64,000 nt of DNA. Source: Paramecium pentaurelia. Lineage: Eukaryota; Ciliophora; Oligohymenophorea; Peniculida; Parameciidae. This document shows positions 39,983-52,619 of the stretch, piece after piece; position 1 is the first letter of the stretch, and each line of letters starts with the position of its first letter. Position numbers and translations under genes: made by a program. The notes below the pieces were generated by a model that was not told the origin of the DNA, did not search any database, and worked only from the letters and a program-made list of their open reading frames with translations. The DNA is taken from NCBI GenBank assembly GCA_905183005.1, contig CAJJDO010000009.1, positions 733,891 through 797,890 of the forward strand, read 5' to 3'.

Positions 39983-40770
39983 ATAACGAATTTATTACTT
40001 AAAGTAAATTCTCATCCTGTCCAAAAATTTATAAATCAGATTCTAATTTCATTTCTAAAACTTTCCTTTGTATCATTCCAATCTATGATATTTTATAAAC
40101 TTAATTTCCATATTTACAAATTTACATTAATTACAATAATGAATTATATATAAAATATATATGTAAAATAAAAATTAAAGTCATTATTTTTTTGATTTTG
40201 AATTTTAATTCATCATAAGTAAATTAGAAATAATTATGATATTTAGGAAATATTTAAATATATAAAAGATAATTAGCAACATTAATTCTTTGTTAGAAAC
40301 AGAAGAATATAAATGATATGATATTTTTTAATAATATTTATAAATTTAAATTCTAAGTTATATTATTTTATTATGATTTATTAGATAATTTGAATTATTA
40401 GGTATCTCTTAATTTGATAATAAATAACTTTATAGCTATTTTTCATCTAAAGTATATCCAGCTTTTATTCAGAATTTTTATACAATTTTATAATAATTTC
40501 GTTTCTTAAGATATTTTTTCAAATACGATTGACTTGAACATTAAAAAAGAATGGCATAAACATTCATATAAAGTATTAATCAGACAAATTGAAGTATAAG
40601 AACTTATAGAAAATACAATATGACTTTTTTTTATATTTTATTTATGCCAATAACTTCATCCTAACATTTATATCTTAATTGGGCTGTCAAACTCTTCAAT
40701 GATAAACTTATAGGAGATTTTTTATATTTTTAATGAACCAACATCCTATTGTTTTAATTAAAGAATTTTA
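39983..40770. other. 788-bp gap without a recognisable gene
   Basis: AT-rich DNA with frequent TGA in most frames. I see no RNA gene, repeat or conserved motif. It holds the upstream region of eIF2D. Confidence 0.4.
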
Positions 40771-41616
40771 ATGTTTGGCAAAACTATAAAAATTTAGGGT
40801 TCTGTTCTTTTAAAGGGAAAGGAAAAAGAAACATTTGAGACTGCACTTAGGAAATAATTTGATGCTCTTACAGTCAAAAAGATCTTTCAGGATTCTGAAT
40901 AATGTATGTAAGAGAAGCTAATTGGATCAAAAATGATTATTTATCATACAGATGAATATCCAGCTTTTGTTGATGGTACAGGGAAGGAGGATTATGTCCC
41001 ATCATGTATATATTATTAATATATTGATTAGTATTTGTTGTGGCTGAGTATCCTAAATTAGTTGGTACTTTGATTTTAAAAGATGGAATTGATGAGGCAG
41101 CAGTACTGAAGGCAGGAAAAGTGTTATGGAGTTAAATAAGTAATTAAGATAAGTTAGGTGAATTCAAGAAGGATTCGATTAAGAAATTGATGAATCATTA
41201 AAAGAAGTAATTACAATAGAATATTTAGATTATTGGCAATTGTGGCAATTGGTTGTGATTCTATAGATTTAAAGAAAGAATAAGAGAATGGGATAGGTGG
41301 ATATATTTTGCATAAACAAGGGGATAAATTATGGGAACATGGTCCAAATGAATTGGGTTAACCTATTGAACCAGAAAACTTTGATGAAGTATAAGAAACA
41401 AAAACATAAAACTATGAGGAATATTCAGATGATGATATTGATTTAAATATGATTGCACCTGGAGCAAAGAAACCAGCAGCAAAAAAAGAATAGAAAAAAA
41501 CAAATAAAGCAAAACCAGTCTAATAATAATAATAATAATAATAAGTAAAATAACAATTTTCAGATGATAGTGATGATGACAATAAACATAAAAAAGGTGC
41601 TTAAAATAAGTAATAA

Positions 41617-41647
<31 letters not shown>

Positions 41648-43952
41648 AAGTTGGAGGTGTTCCAACAAAAGTAATGGATGAATACATAAAGGAATCATTT
41701 TTAAATGCTTGTAAAATTGGAATTAATGATAAGTAATTACCTATAGAAGGTTAAGTATTTTATGAAAAGTTTATGCTTGCATTTAAGAAACCAGGAATTG
41801 AATTAGATTTAAAGAATTCATCTTATTAAAAGATAGGAAAGTAATTTTATATTTATATTTCATAGATTTTTATAGACAATGTAAAAGGATGGATTAATTG
41901 AATATAAAGAAATCAAAAAGGGAGGATAACCTTCAATAACTAAAATTGATAGATAAAATGAATAAATTAGTGATTGGGAACCAACTGTATTGAAAGCTGC
42001 AAAGAAAGGTGACGAAGAGAAGGAAGAAAAGAATTAAGTTGTTTAATATAAATAGAATATAGAAGTCATTGATCTTTTTTTACCAGTAGGTCCTTTGGTT
42101 AAAATATTTACTAAGGAAGGTGAAGAAAATTAAAAAGTAGAACCATTAACAAGAGAATAATATATATCTTAATTAAATTAATATATAAAGAAGAATTTGA
42201 AATAAGAAAAGAAAATGATAGTTTTAACAGAAGATTTGGTGAATGAATTAGGAATAAAAGAACATGAATCTGAAAGTGAAGATGAATAATAAGAAGATTA
42301 ATAATAAGATAAGGAAAAAGAAAAAGAAAAAGAATAGAAAAGAAAATAACCATAAAATTAGATTTCTTTAGAAAAGCTACATAAGAAAATTGAAGAATTA
42401 ATGTAAAAGAGTTATAAAATTAAAAATTTGAGATTAAATTAAAGTGAATTGAAATAAGGTGAATTTAAGGGATTGTAAATAATAGCTGAAAAATAACATA
42501 ATTAATAAGTGAATAGAATAGTAGGTTTAGAGTAATTTGGATTTGATCATGCAGGAAAGGTTGAAGATATATATAGTTTTGCATTTGTGGTTAAATAAAT
42601 GCAGGAAGCATTCCATTGTGGTATTGGTATTCATGATGGAGCTGGTAAAAATGCAGGAAAAGTATAATTTATATAATAATAAAAGGAAATCATTTTACAA
42701 AAAAATGTATTTGATTAATTGTCTGATTATTGTACAAATATATTGAAGATAGATNAATAATAATAATAATAATAAGTTGGAGGTGTTCCAACAAAAGTAA
42801 TGGATGAATACATAAAGGAATCATTTTTAAATGCTTGTAAAATTGGAATTAATGATAAGTAATTACCTATAGAAGGTTAAGTATTTTATGAAAAGTTTAT
42901 GCTTGCATTTAAGAAACCAGGAATTGAATTAGATTTAAAGAATTCATCTTATTAAAAGATAGGAAAGTAATTTTATATTTATATTTCATAGATTTTTATA
43001 GACAATGTAAAAGGATGGATTAATTGAATATAAAGAAATCAAAAAGGGAGGATAACCTTCAATAACTAAAATTGATAGATAAAATGAATAAATTAGTGAT
43101 TGGGAACCAACTGTATTGAAAGCTGCAAAGAAAGGTGATGAAGAGAAGGAAGAAAAGAATTAAGTTGTTTAATATAAATAGAATATAGAAGTCATTGATC
43201 TTTTTTTACCAGTAGGTCCTTTGGTTAAAATATTTACTAAGGAAGGTGAAGAAAATTAAAAAGTAGAACCATTAACAAGAGAATAATATATATCTTAATT
43301 AAATTAATATATAAAGAAGAATTTGAAATAAGAAAAGAAAATGATAGTTTTAACAGAAGATTTGGTGAATGAATTAGGAATAAAAGAACATGAATCTGAA
43401 AGTGAAGATGAATAATAAGAAGATTAATAATAAGATAAGGAAAAAGAAAAAGAAAAAGAATAGAAAAGAAAATAACCATAAAATTAGATTTCTTTAGAAA
43501 AGCTACATAAGAAAATTGAAGAATTAATGTAAAAGAGTTATAAAATTAAAAATTTGAGATTAAATTAAAGTGAATTGAAATAAGGTGAATTTAAGGGATT
43601 GTAAATAATAGCTGAAAAATAACATAATTAATAAGTAAATAGAATAGTAGGTTTAGAGTAATTTGGATTTGATCATGCAGGAAAGGTTGAAGATATATAT
43701 AGTTTTGCATTTGTGGTTAAATAAATGCAGGAAGCATTCCATTGTGGTATTGGTATTCATGATGGAGCTGGTAAAAATGCAGGAAAAGTATAATTTATAT
43801 AATAATAAAAGGAAATCATTTTACAAAAAAATGTATTTGATTAATTGTCTGATTATTGTACAAATATATTGAAGATTGATAGTAAATATATCCATGAGTA
43901 AAATAAATTGGGTGGAAACAAGAAAAAGTAAGAAGGAATGACTAGATAGTGA
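40771..43952 (+). CDS. EIF2D: eIF2D (ligatin) translation factor, with one assembly overlap
   Basis: After collapsing the redundancy at N 42755, exons around introns 41006-41031, 41207-41228 and 42967-42991 (equivalent to 41841-41865) give 660 residues. The N-terminal MFGKTIKI...KGKEKE domain and PUA region (LLAIVAIG) are followed by a long poly-Q/acidic linker. Then come a SWIB/winged-helix segment (YIKESFLNACKIGINDKQLP, IELDLKNSSYQKIGKF) and a C-terminal SUI1 domain (KVEDIYSFAFVV, HCGIGIHDGAGKNAGKVQFI). eIF2D delivers or releases tRNA at the 40S P site during non-canonical initiation and recycling. Its SUI1 end carries the basic motif GGNKKKQ. Read as printed, the overlap offset (1,126 nt, not a multiple of three) shifts the frame, so automatic annotation would split the gene. 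Confidence 0.92.
41630..42754. repeat. eIF2D overlap, copy a
   Basis: 1,125 bp repeated at 42756-43880 across the N at 42755. The overlap starts inside a (TAA)n poly-Q tract, a likely cause of the failed merge. Three differences (42013 C/T, 42511 G/A, 42751 A/T) are all silent. Confidence 0.9.
42756..43880. repeat. eIF2D overlap, copy b
   Basis: Second copy of 41630-42754. It runs on into the true C-terminus of eIF2D and is the copy to keep. Confidence 0.9.
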
Positions 43953-44034
43953 AGTCATTAATTTATTTAAGTGAAGTCATCATAATATAATATAAATTTA
44001 ATAATTAGCTCATCAACAATTATAAAATTATTCC

Positions 44035-45135
44035 ATGAAATACAAAATACTATTAGTGCTATTAGCAACAGTATGTTGTTTCAATTACCTTCCTGAAGTA
44101 GAAATAGATTTGAGTGCACCTCCAAGATAAAGATGGAAGGAATCAGTTAGAACAGTATTAACATTATATGGATATGACAATTCATTTGGTCCAGTATTTC
44201 AGTTTCACAATGATAACACTTTCAGTATTTTGGCTCCTGAAGATTATACTACAATAGCAAATGCAATTAGAAAGAATTTCCCAGAATATACATTAGAATT
44301 AGAAGGAATTGTTGAAGAATTCAATAGACCAGAGGTTACTTTTGAGTATATGGCTGCTTGGGCTTATTTCCATGAAATTGGACACATTACAAGCAATATT
44401 ACTGAATGCACAGGTGTTTTATTATCAATTGGTGATTAAGTAATTCATGGCAGAAATATGGATTAATATCCAGGTTAAGCAAGAAATATAGTATTGCATT
44501 TGACAATTAAGAAAGATGGAAAATATTTAGGAGAATCAGTTGATTGGTATTGGTTTAAAGTTGGATTTGTTACTTTATTGAAATACAATGTAGCATCACT
44601 TGAAGAGAATTGGAGATTTGGTGATCCTTTAAGCAAAAATCAATTATTGACATTTATTTAACAAGGTGTACCCTCATTGGCATGGGCATATAGAGATGTT
44701 TTAGTGAATGAAAAATTGAATACTTTTTAAAAGGTTGTATCATATCTTGAATAAAACCCAGTTGCATGTGCTCTATACAACATAATTGGAGGAACTAGTA
44801 AAGATTAGGGAGTGATTATTTCAAGAGATCCATTTGAAATTTATCCAACAATATCATTAAGCAGTTTACCTTAAGGATAAAATGGATTCAAGTATTTGGT
44901 TTAAACAAATTATGATCATTGGTTACCAGATCCTGAAGATGATTAAAGAAGAACCATTGCAGAAAATTTATTAGCAAAGATGCAAAATAATCTGTTAAAT
45001 GAATTTGGTGTATATGCTGTTATGGATACTTATCCAATTCACAATGAAGGAACTTTCTATACAGTGATCATGAATGCCAAATACAATAGATTAATAGCAT
45101 TTGGATAACCAAGTATCACATTATCTGATGAATGA
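44035..45135 (+). CDS. acid ceramidase / NAAA-like amidase, paralogue 1
   Basis: A single exon encodes 366 residues with a signal peptide (MKYKILLVLLATVCCF). The family resembles acid ceramidase and N-acylethanolamine acid amidase, N-terminal-nucleophile hydrolases activated by self-cleavage. The likely nucleophile is C125 in ITECTGVLL, followed by the conserved VIHGRNMDQ, a DWYWFK motif, GGTSKDQGVIISRD, VQTNYDHW and DDQRRTIAENLL. These enzymes cleave the amide of ceramides or fatty-acid ethanolamides in acidic compartments. The sequence before C125 would be the propeptide. It is followed 83 bp later by a paralogue on the same strand. Confidence 0.82.
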
Positions 45136-45218
45136 GATAATAATATAATAGTGATGAAGTCATCATAATAATATTATAAAATTACTTATATTTATAAAAA
45201 GTTATTTATAATCATAAT

Positions 45219-46350
45219 ATGAAGCTTGCAGTAATCTTATTGATTTTAGCTACAACTTATGCTTACACCATAGTTCCAACATTAGATATAGATCTAGATG
45301 GACCAGCCAAACAAAGATTCTAGCCAGCTGTTTAATTAATATTGAACACATATGGATATGATGCTTCTTTTGGTGCTTTCTTTTCTTATCATAATGAAAC
45401 TACTTTCAAACATTTAACTTCCAAAGATTATGATGTTTTAGCTACTTCTGTAAGAACTCATTGGCCTTAATATGCTTAAGAATTAGAAGGGATTGTGGAA
45501 GCTTTTAATAGAACTGATGTTACATTTGAGTATATGGCTGCTTGGGCTTATTTCCATGAAATTGGTCACTCTTTATCAGTCAATATAAAAGAATGCACAG
45601 CCATATTATTATAAACCAAAGAAGGTATTATTCACGGAAGAAATATGGATTAATCTCCAGATGCTGGTAGATTGCTTGTTGTTCATTTCAAGTTTATAAA
45701 AAATGGTTAATATATTGGTGAAGCTGTGGATTAATATTGGTTTAAGACTGGTTTTGTAACTATGTTTAAATATGGGGTTGTTTCATTGTAAGAAAATTGG
45801 AGATATGGACACTATTTACCATTATTTATGTTATTGAAAAAAATAGCAGCAGGAACAACATCATTAGGATGGACATTTAGACATGTATTTAATTTTAAAA
45901 TATATTTAGATCCTTGATTCTGATATTAATAATTTTGATGATGCAGTTACTTATTTAGAAAATGTAATTGTGGCTTGTTCACAATATAATATTGTTGCAG
46001 GTACTGGATACAATTAAGGTGCAATCATTTCAAGAGATCCAATATCAACTTATCCAACATTGTTCTTTAACAACACTGGATTAGGAAATGATCAATTCTA
46101 ATATATGGTTTAGACTAATTATGATCATTGGCACAAAGATCCAAAGGGTGATTAAAGAAGAACTATTGCAGAAAATTTATTGGCTAACTTAACTAGTACT
46201 ATGCAAAATGAATTGGGTGCTTATAGTGTTATCAACACATACCCAATTCATAATGAAGGTACCTTTTATACAGCAATTATGAATGTTGCTACAGGTAGAT
46301 TCAATTACTTTGGATAAGAAGGAATTACTCCATTTAATGATTTAGAGTGA
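45219..46350 (+). CDS. acid ceramidase / NAAA-like amidase, paralogue 2
   Basis: Two exons (intron 45885-45909, 25 nt) give 368 residues. It has the same layout as its upstream neighbour: signal peptide, the FEYMAAWAYFHEIGH segment shared with the paralogue, presumed nucleophile C126 in IKECTAILL, IHGRNMDQ, NYDHWHKDP, then DQRRTIAENLLANL and YPIHNEGTFYTAIMN. Tandem duplication is the obvious origin, but divergence is substantial and only this copy has the intron. It converges on the K+ channel with 30 bp between stops. Confidence 0.82.
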
Positions 46351-46380
46351 TTCTTTATTAAATCGTAATAAAATCAATAT

Positions 46381-49300
46381 TCATAATTCTGGAGCTATCT
46401 ATTTTTTATTTATAATTTTTCTGGCTTACTTTCTAAATTTTAATATATCTTTATATGCATTTATCTATGTAGCAAAAGAAACAGGTTTAACTTCTAATAT
46501 TGTAGGATCTTTGTTCTTATATCTCTTAATAAATTCTGCAGGATACAGAAAATATTTAATATATAGAGTCATATTGCTCAAGAATTTAGGATGATATTTA
46601 GTTGATATTTATAAATTTGCTAAATTATTATGAGGTTAATAGAATTTAAAATCTTTTTTATTTTCGAAATTCTCTACTTCTTAAAAATTATTATTTAATT
46701 AATTATTAAGTTCTAAAACTAATAAATCTAATTTATTTTAATCCTATAAAGTTAAAGTATTACTTTTTCTTTGTATTCTTTACTAAATTAAATTAAGATT
46801 TTATTTTTGAACTACCATGGTCTATTACTTAGGTTAAATTCGAGGTTTCTCAATTTCTTTAGAAACTTTTAATTATTTTAATCTCTTTATAAAAGTAAAA
46901 GCTTGTTGAAATTTCACTCTAACTTTTTTAGCCTTATCGTCTTCTTCATGATTATTATTATTATCATTTAATTTTTTTAATGCTGATTTCATAAAGTTCT
47001 ATTTCATAGAATTAATAGCTGTTTTAAGGGAATCAGATTGCTAATTTGGTATTGTAATTAAACTTTCTTTAATTCCTTCTAAATCTTAAGATTATGATTT
47101 GTCATTAGAATTTTATTTATTTGTGTTAGGTGAATTTGATTAACTAAAAATAGATAATTTAGGTTATTATTAATGTTCTATTAAATATGAAGAAGATGAT
47201 CTTGGAATCATAGGAGAAATACTAGATTATCTAGCTTATAGTTTTTTCATCTGATTCATTTCTAATAATCTTGTAGTTCTTGTTTATCTAGGAAGTTTAG
47301 ATGATGAACTAAGTGATGGTCTAGATAATTCTTATACAATTTCATCCTTTTCATCATCAGAACTAGATGAATGTTAAGGAGATCCTTAAGCACCATTATT
47401 AATGTTTGGACTAGGTGAACCATTTTCGATATCTAAATCATAGATTTAAGTTAATTGCCAGAAATCATCTTAGATATATTCGGCTGTTTCTTTTATTAGT
47501 TTGTAATCCAACAAAGCATTATTATATATGAAACGGTTATTATATTTATTTGAATGTTTTCGAACTGTCTATTCTCTAACTTATTCTTTAACAAAGTTAT
47601 AAGATTTAATAATTCTTTCTTTATCTGGACAAAAATGAAGTAAGGGGCAATCTTTCGAACGATGCTCTCTTGACTAACAAACATAACATGAAATATCTAA
47701 ATTTTTTAGGGATTATTTTGAAAAATTATATAATAGATTATCTCTAATTTAACAAAACTTTTCTCTATCTTCTTGAAAATCTTTTAGAATTTTTAAGAAA
47801 GCTAATCTTGGTAAAATGAGTAATTTAGTAAAACCAACACTTTTATATACTTCTTTTTGTTCTTAACCAGTAATAAATTCATATAATCCAAAGATACATC
47901 CAGGAGTCAATTTATGAAATGTTGTACCAGGAGAAAATATTTAATCAGATAACTGAACTTCCACTTCACCTTATTCAATAAATGTAAGATAATTATTTTG
48001 ATAAGCATCTGGTTCTGTAGAATAATCTATAATATTTTCTGGTTAAATTGATAAAGTTCTGATTTTTTTAACCAAAGCCTTTTTAAATTCATGAGAAAAG
48101 TTTTTTTTAAAAAGAGAACAATTATTGAGTACAACTGAATTAGCTTCTACCATTAATTCTTCTCTTAATTATTCTGATAATTGTTCTATAATAACTTATT
48201 CTTCATTTGATTATTGAGTATTCTCCATTTCCCAATAATAATTTAAGTATTCTCTAATTTAAAATTATAATTAAAAACTAATCTTCTTTTTAGTCATATA
48301 AGTATTAATAATTCTTAATTTCTATAGCTTTTATTCACTATATTTCGATATCTCATCAATAATAGCTCCCACAGTATTAACACTATAAGGCAATTGAATA
48401 CTAAATATCATTATAAATATAATGCAAATAATATATTCTAGATTTGCTGAAATAAGATTAATTATTACATTAAGGAGTTAAATCACCATATCCAACAGTA
48501 AACATAGTAACAGTACAAAAATAGAAGGATCTTAAATATCTTTCAGCCCAATTATTATCTTCTAAATGATATTTATCTATCCAACTAGATCCTAGATATT
48601 TTAAACCGTAATTACCAACCTAATTATATATTAAAAATATCATACTCCATACCAAATACAAGTTGCAACATGTAAAATAAAAATTAAAAATATTATCAGT
48701 TTTACTAATTCTAAAATTGATGCAGTAACTTTTGTCAAATTTAATACTTCTTCACTTAATCTAATTAATTTTGTTATGTTTTAATATTAACCAACAAATG
48801 TTAATAAACCTACCAAAATATATTGTTTTTCTTCTCTATAATCATCCCAATTTAAAAACATTAACACAAATAAATATATTACTGATATTGCATCACAACC
48901 ATATGCTTTACTAATTACATGATTAAATATTTTAGATCTTTCATTTACAATAAGTCCAAATTAATAATATGCAGTATTCAAATTTAGAAGAATATCAATC
49001 ATCAATAGAATTGTCATTATGACTGTTAGTATGAACAATTAATGCGAGTATAAAAATTCTTATTCAAAAGATATATCCATAGGTATTAAGATTATAAAAT
49101 ATATTCGAGAAAATGATAGACAACTATCCCATAAAATCTTTTTTCTCTCTTCTGGTTAAAATATTCGGATATTTTAATCCCAATATTCAATTTTCTATTT
49201 AATTGTTTATCCTATTCTATTTATCATTTTTTCAACTTTCTAACTAATTGAGGGTACCTATGGTAGATTCATATTTTTAATCATCCCCAAAGGCCTGAAA

Positions 49301-49788
49301 TTAAATTATCTCTGACCAAATATTTTTGGATCATAACTAGAAGCAGAGTCATTTAGAATATCTAAATGATGTTTTTGTAATCTACTAAAAAGATGCATGG
49401 AACGCATAAACCTATTAAAGAATCTTCTTATTTATAGGTATCTCATCATGTCTTCACCAACAGTTGATTATGAATTTCTTAATTTTGAAAAATTAGTTTA
49501 AAACGATGTTTGAGTACCTCCATTTGGATTAGGTTTTACAATCAGTATTTCATTTGTTTTACATCCTTCATAACTAGGTGACATAATTGGACTCATATGA
49601 AAACTAATTTGTTAGTCTTTAGAATTAGGTGGAGGCATAGCTTCTTCATGTTATCTTCTTAATTCTGGCACTGGGAAGCCATGCTCTGATAAAGATTTTT
49701 GACTCAGAAAATCAACATATTCATCTTTTGGAAAATCGTTTATGATGAAGTTATTAACTCCTAATTCTGTTTCTAAAGTTAGATGCAT
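46381..49788 (-). CDS. cyclic-nucleotide-binding-domain K+ channel with CCHC zinc knuckle
   Basis: Exons joined across introns 48620-48645 and 48447-48468 encode 1,119 residues. A long cytosolic N-terminus is followed by six hydrophobic segments of an EAG/CNG-like channel. The selectivity filter TVGYGDLTP (about residue 421) is that of a K+ pore, and the second intron falls right after it. A C-linker and a cyclic nucleotide-binding domain follow (YLTFIEQGEVEVQLSDQIF, TPGCIFGLYEFITG). Immediately after it comes C-x2-C-x4-H-x4-C (CYVCQSREHRSKDC, about 684-697), a textbook zinc knuckle. A Ser/Asn-rich tail of about 400 residues ends the protein. The channel would hyperpolarise the cell or cilia under cAMP or voltage control. 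The voltage-sensor charge pattern is weak. Confidence 0.87.
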
Positions 49789-51531
49789 AAAGAAAATTAA
49801 ATTGAAATCAATTAATTTATATTATATTTTACCATTTCAAATACTTAGTATTTTTATTATACTTATATAGATATACATAAATCATCTCTAAAAGGAAATC
49901 TCTAAAAATTTATTTTTTTACATTTAAATTGAAAAATTGCATTCTATCTCCATTATCGCATTTATATACTATTATTTCAACAGCTTTTTATCAATTTCCC
50001 TTTTTACATATGATTGATTAATAGTTTGTATTAGTTTATCTATTTTAAATTAACTCAGGTAAATTTCTGTTTATACTATATTTTAAGTTCTCAAAAACTA
50101 TCAATATCTATCCCCTTATGAATATTCATCTATAAGAATAATTGATAAGATAAAATCATTATGATTAAATATTTTTAATCTAAGAAATTATGAATTCTTC
50201 AATTTCAAATCACTAATAGGATATCTCTTCAAATACTAGATATTCTTAATATAATACTTATAACTTTATTAAAAAATAGATAGATTTAATCATGTTATGT
50301 AATTCTTATGAGGTTATGAAACATTAGATTTATTTAAATAGATTAAGATAGAATGTCCAAATTGTATTCATTTATTGCAATAGAAAATATTTAGTAGGTA
50401 TGTAATTATATATTCTAATATAAAAATCGTAAAGACATCTCAAATAACTGTCGATAGTTCTTTTTTATTTTACTGAATATTTTGTAATTAAGATTAATTC
50501 TTTGGATATATTCAATTTAGGAATAACTTATCATCAGAAAAGTGACAATCCTTTTTAAATCTGACAGAAAGTAATTCAAATCTATAAATATTTCCTTATA
50601 TTAGACTTTCTTTTGTAAATATCCTATAATTGAAAAGAATAATAATTAAAATTAATTAAAAGATAATACAGTCTCGATTATTTGTTATATTCCATCTAAC
50701 AGTTAGATGTTATAACTGATAAGAAAAAAAAACTTATCATATATTATTGTTAAAGACTAAAATTTCTATAATTATTAGTAAATCCAATAAAGAGCTATTA
50801 ACATAAATTGAGGAAATGATATTTTACAATTAGAAACAATGCTATGAATTATAAATAATTATGTTACTGCTAAGAATATCAATAAGTTAAAAAAAGATTT
50901 AAACAAGAATAATAATATAAAAAACTGTTAATTTACAATTAGTATTAGAAAATAAATATTTTTAGTAAAAATCTTTTTAATTTTCATGACAAAATATTCT
51001 CTAAAAATAAATAGATAACTGTTGTATAACATATTCAAAATACATTTTACTTAAATGATAAGAAAATAGTATTCTGAATATGTTATACATAAACACAAAA
51101 TATGTTTTTTTATAAATGGAAAGTATAAGCAATTGCAATAGCCATATGTCAATTATAAAAAACTGTATTATAACAAAAATTTGAAAATTAATAAGTGTTG
51201 AAAATTTATGATCTATTTAATTATAATATTTGACTTTAATAAGATTAGAACTTGGATATAGTCTAGTTTATTATTAAAATATTTATTAGAGCAGATAATT
51301 ATTGTAGCATCAAATATATAATATTCTTAGGGAAATATATATAAATATGTTAATAATATGATTTATAGATATTTTTTGGTTGTTATCTAATAATTAAAAA
51401 TAATTATTAAAAATGATTTAACTCTATATTTTCATTTGTTTTGTAGATAGCTTTAGGGCTATTACAAATCCTAGAGTAATAAATAATATTGGAATAATTG
51501 TTGAAATTATAATAATAATATTAAAACTCTT
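49789..51531. other. 1.7-kb gap without a recognisable gene; holds a long hairpin
   Basis: Very AT-rich, with TGA in all frames at short intervals and no exon chain I can build. It separates divergent genes (K+ channel and RING-CH ligase). The only distinct structure is the 20-bp inverted repeat at 51024-51088. Confidence 0.4.
51024..51088. repeat. 20-bp inverted repeat (hairpin) with 25-nt loop
   Basis: Left arm GTATAACATATTCAAAATAC (51024-51043) and right arm GTATTCTGAATATGTTATAC (51069-51088) pair over 20 bases with one mismatch. The stem has mixed composition rather than simple (TA)n, so chance is less likely than for other palindromes here. It could be a structured small RNA, a relic of an eliminated element or a regulatory hairpin. 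Confidence 0.65.
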
Positions 51532-52537
51532 ATGTCATTCAATCCCAATATGAGTGAAATAAGATTAACTAATTAATCTCCCAATAGAAACTTTAATCCA
51601 ATGAATTCTTCGGTTTAATTTATACCAGATCTTATTCTTGACAACCAGCCTGATGAATAAATTTCTCCAAGAAAGGAAATAATTAAGAAAGGAATTTTGA
51701 AGACTTTTTATTATTAAGTAATATGATATTTAGAAGTAGGATGTTAAAAGAAGAAAGTTGATAGGTTGTAATATATATGTGAACGAAATGAATGAATAGT
51801 AATTATAATTATCTAAAAGAGGAAGTATATTTTATTACAATAACTAAAGTGACTTGTAGAATATGCATGAACGAAGAGGAAACTTCAAGATTTATTATGC
51901 CCTGTGCATGTAAAGGAAGTTTGTAATATATACATGAAGAATGTTTAAAACTTTGGATCCTTTAGAAAAATGGCATAGAAGATGTATTTAAAGATAGAGT
52001 ACTTATTAAAATTAAGATATTAGATTAAATGTGAATTATGTTCACAAAAATTTCGTATGCGAATGCAATTACACAATCACTTTCAAAAATCTCGATTTTG
52101 GGATGTACCAAAACACTAAAAGATATGTTGGCTTATTTAACTTTTCTTTATTTTTGCTATAATCAGTTCTATTGCTGGTACAATATATATACTATATAGT
52201 ATTATTCATTCAATTTGGTTTATCTAATATAGGTGTAGATGCAGTCATGACTTTATTGATCGTCTTGTGTTTTATTTTAATAGTTTATCTTGTTGCAAGT
52301 TTCATTGCATTTCATTAAGTAGAAATGATAGAAAATTGGACTATAAGTAATTATCGACCAAGAAGAGATACAAAATAGGGTAGCTTTTTTTAATTATAAT
52401 CTCAAATGGGATAAAGTGTGACCGGTAGTCCCATAGCTAAGAAAAAGACAGCCATAATTCATCCGAATGGCATAACGAACTTATAGGTCATTTAAGTCAA
52501 TTAACTGATGACAAGTACAAATATCTCAGAATAATGA
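51532..52537 (+). CDS. RING-CH (MARCH-type) membrane E3 ubiquitin ligase
   Basis: Five exons with introns 51718-51739, 51825-51849 (ends AAG), 51999-52023 and 52178-52199 give 303 residues. Residues about 93-145 are a RING-CH (C4HC3) finger: CRICMNEEE, MPCACKGSLQYIHEECLKLW and, across an intron, IKCELCSQKF. Two hydrophobic helices follow (ICWLIQLFFIFAIISSIA and VMTLLIVLCFILIVYLVASF), then a cytosolic tail. This is the MARCH layout: membrane-bound ligases that ubiquitinate membrane cargo in endosomes or the ER. A decayed copy of the same gene lies immediately downstream. Confidence 0.85.
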
Positions 52538-52619
52538 ATTATTTAAATTATTTAATTGCACAATACTTTTTAAATTTTGAATTAATAACTAATAATAGAA
52601 ATGATGCAACTCCTTAGAA

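Noticed and set aside
41363..43479. Minus-strand hydrophobic frames in the eIF2D region, present twice
   Set aside because: Antisense shadows of Lys/Glu/Gln-rich eIF2D coding sequence; duplicated only because the overlap is.
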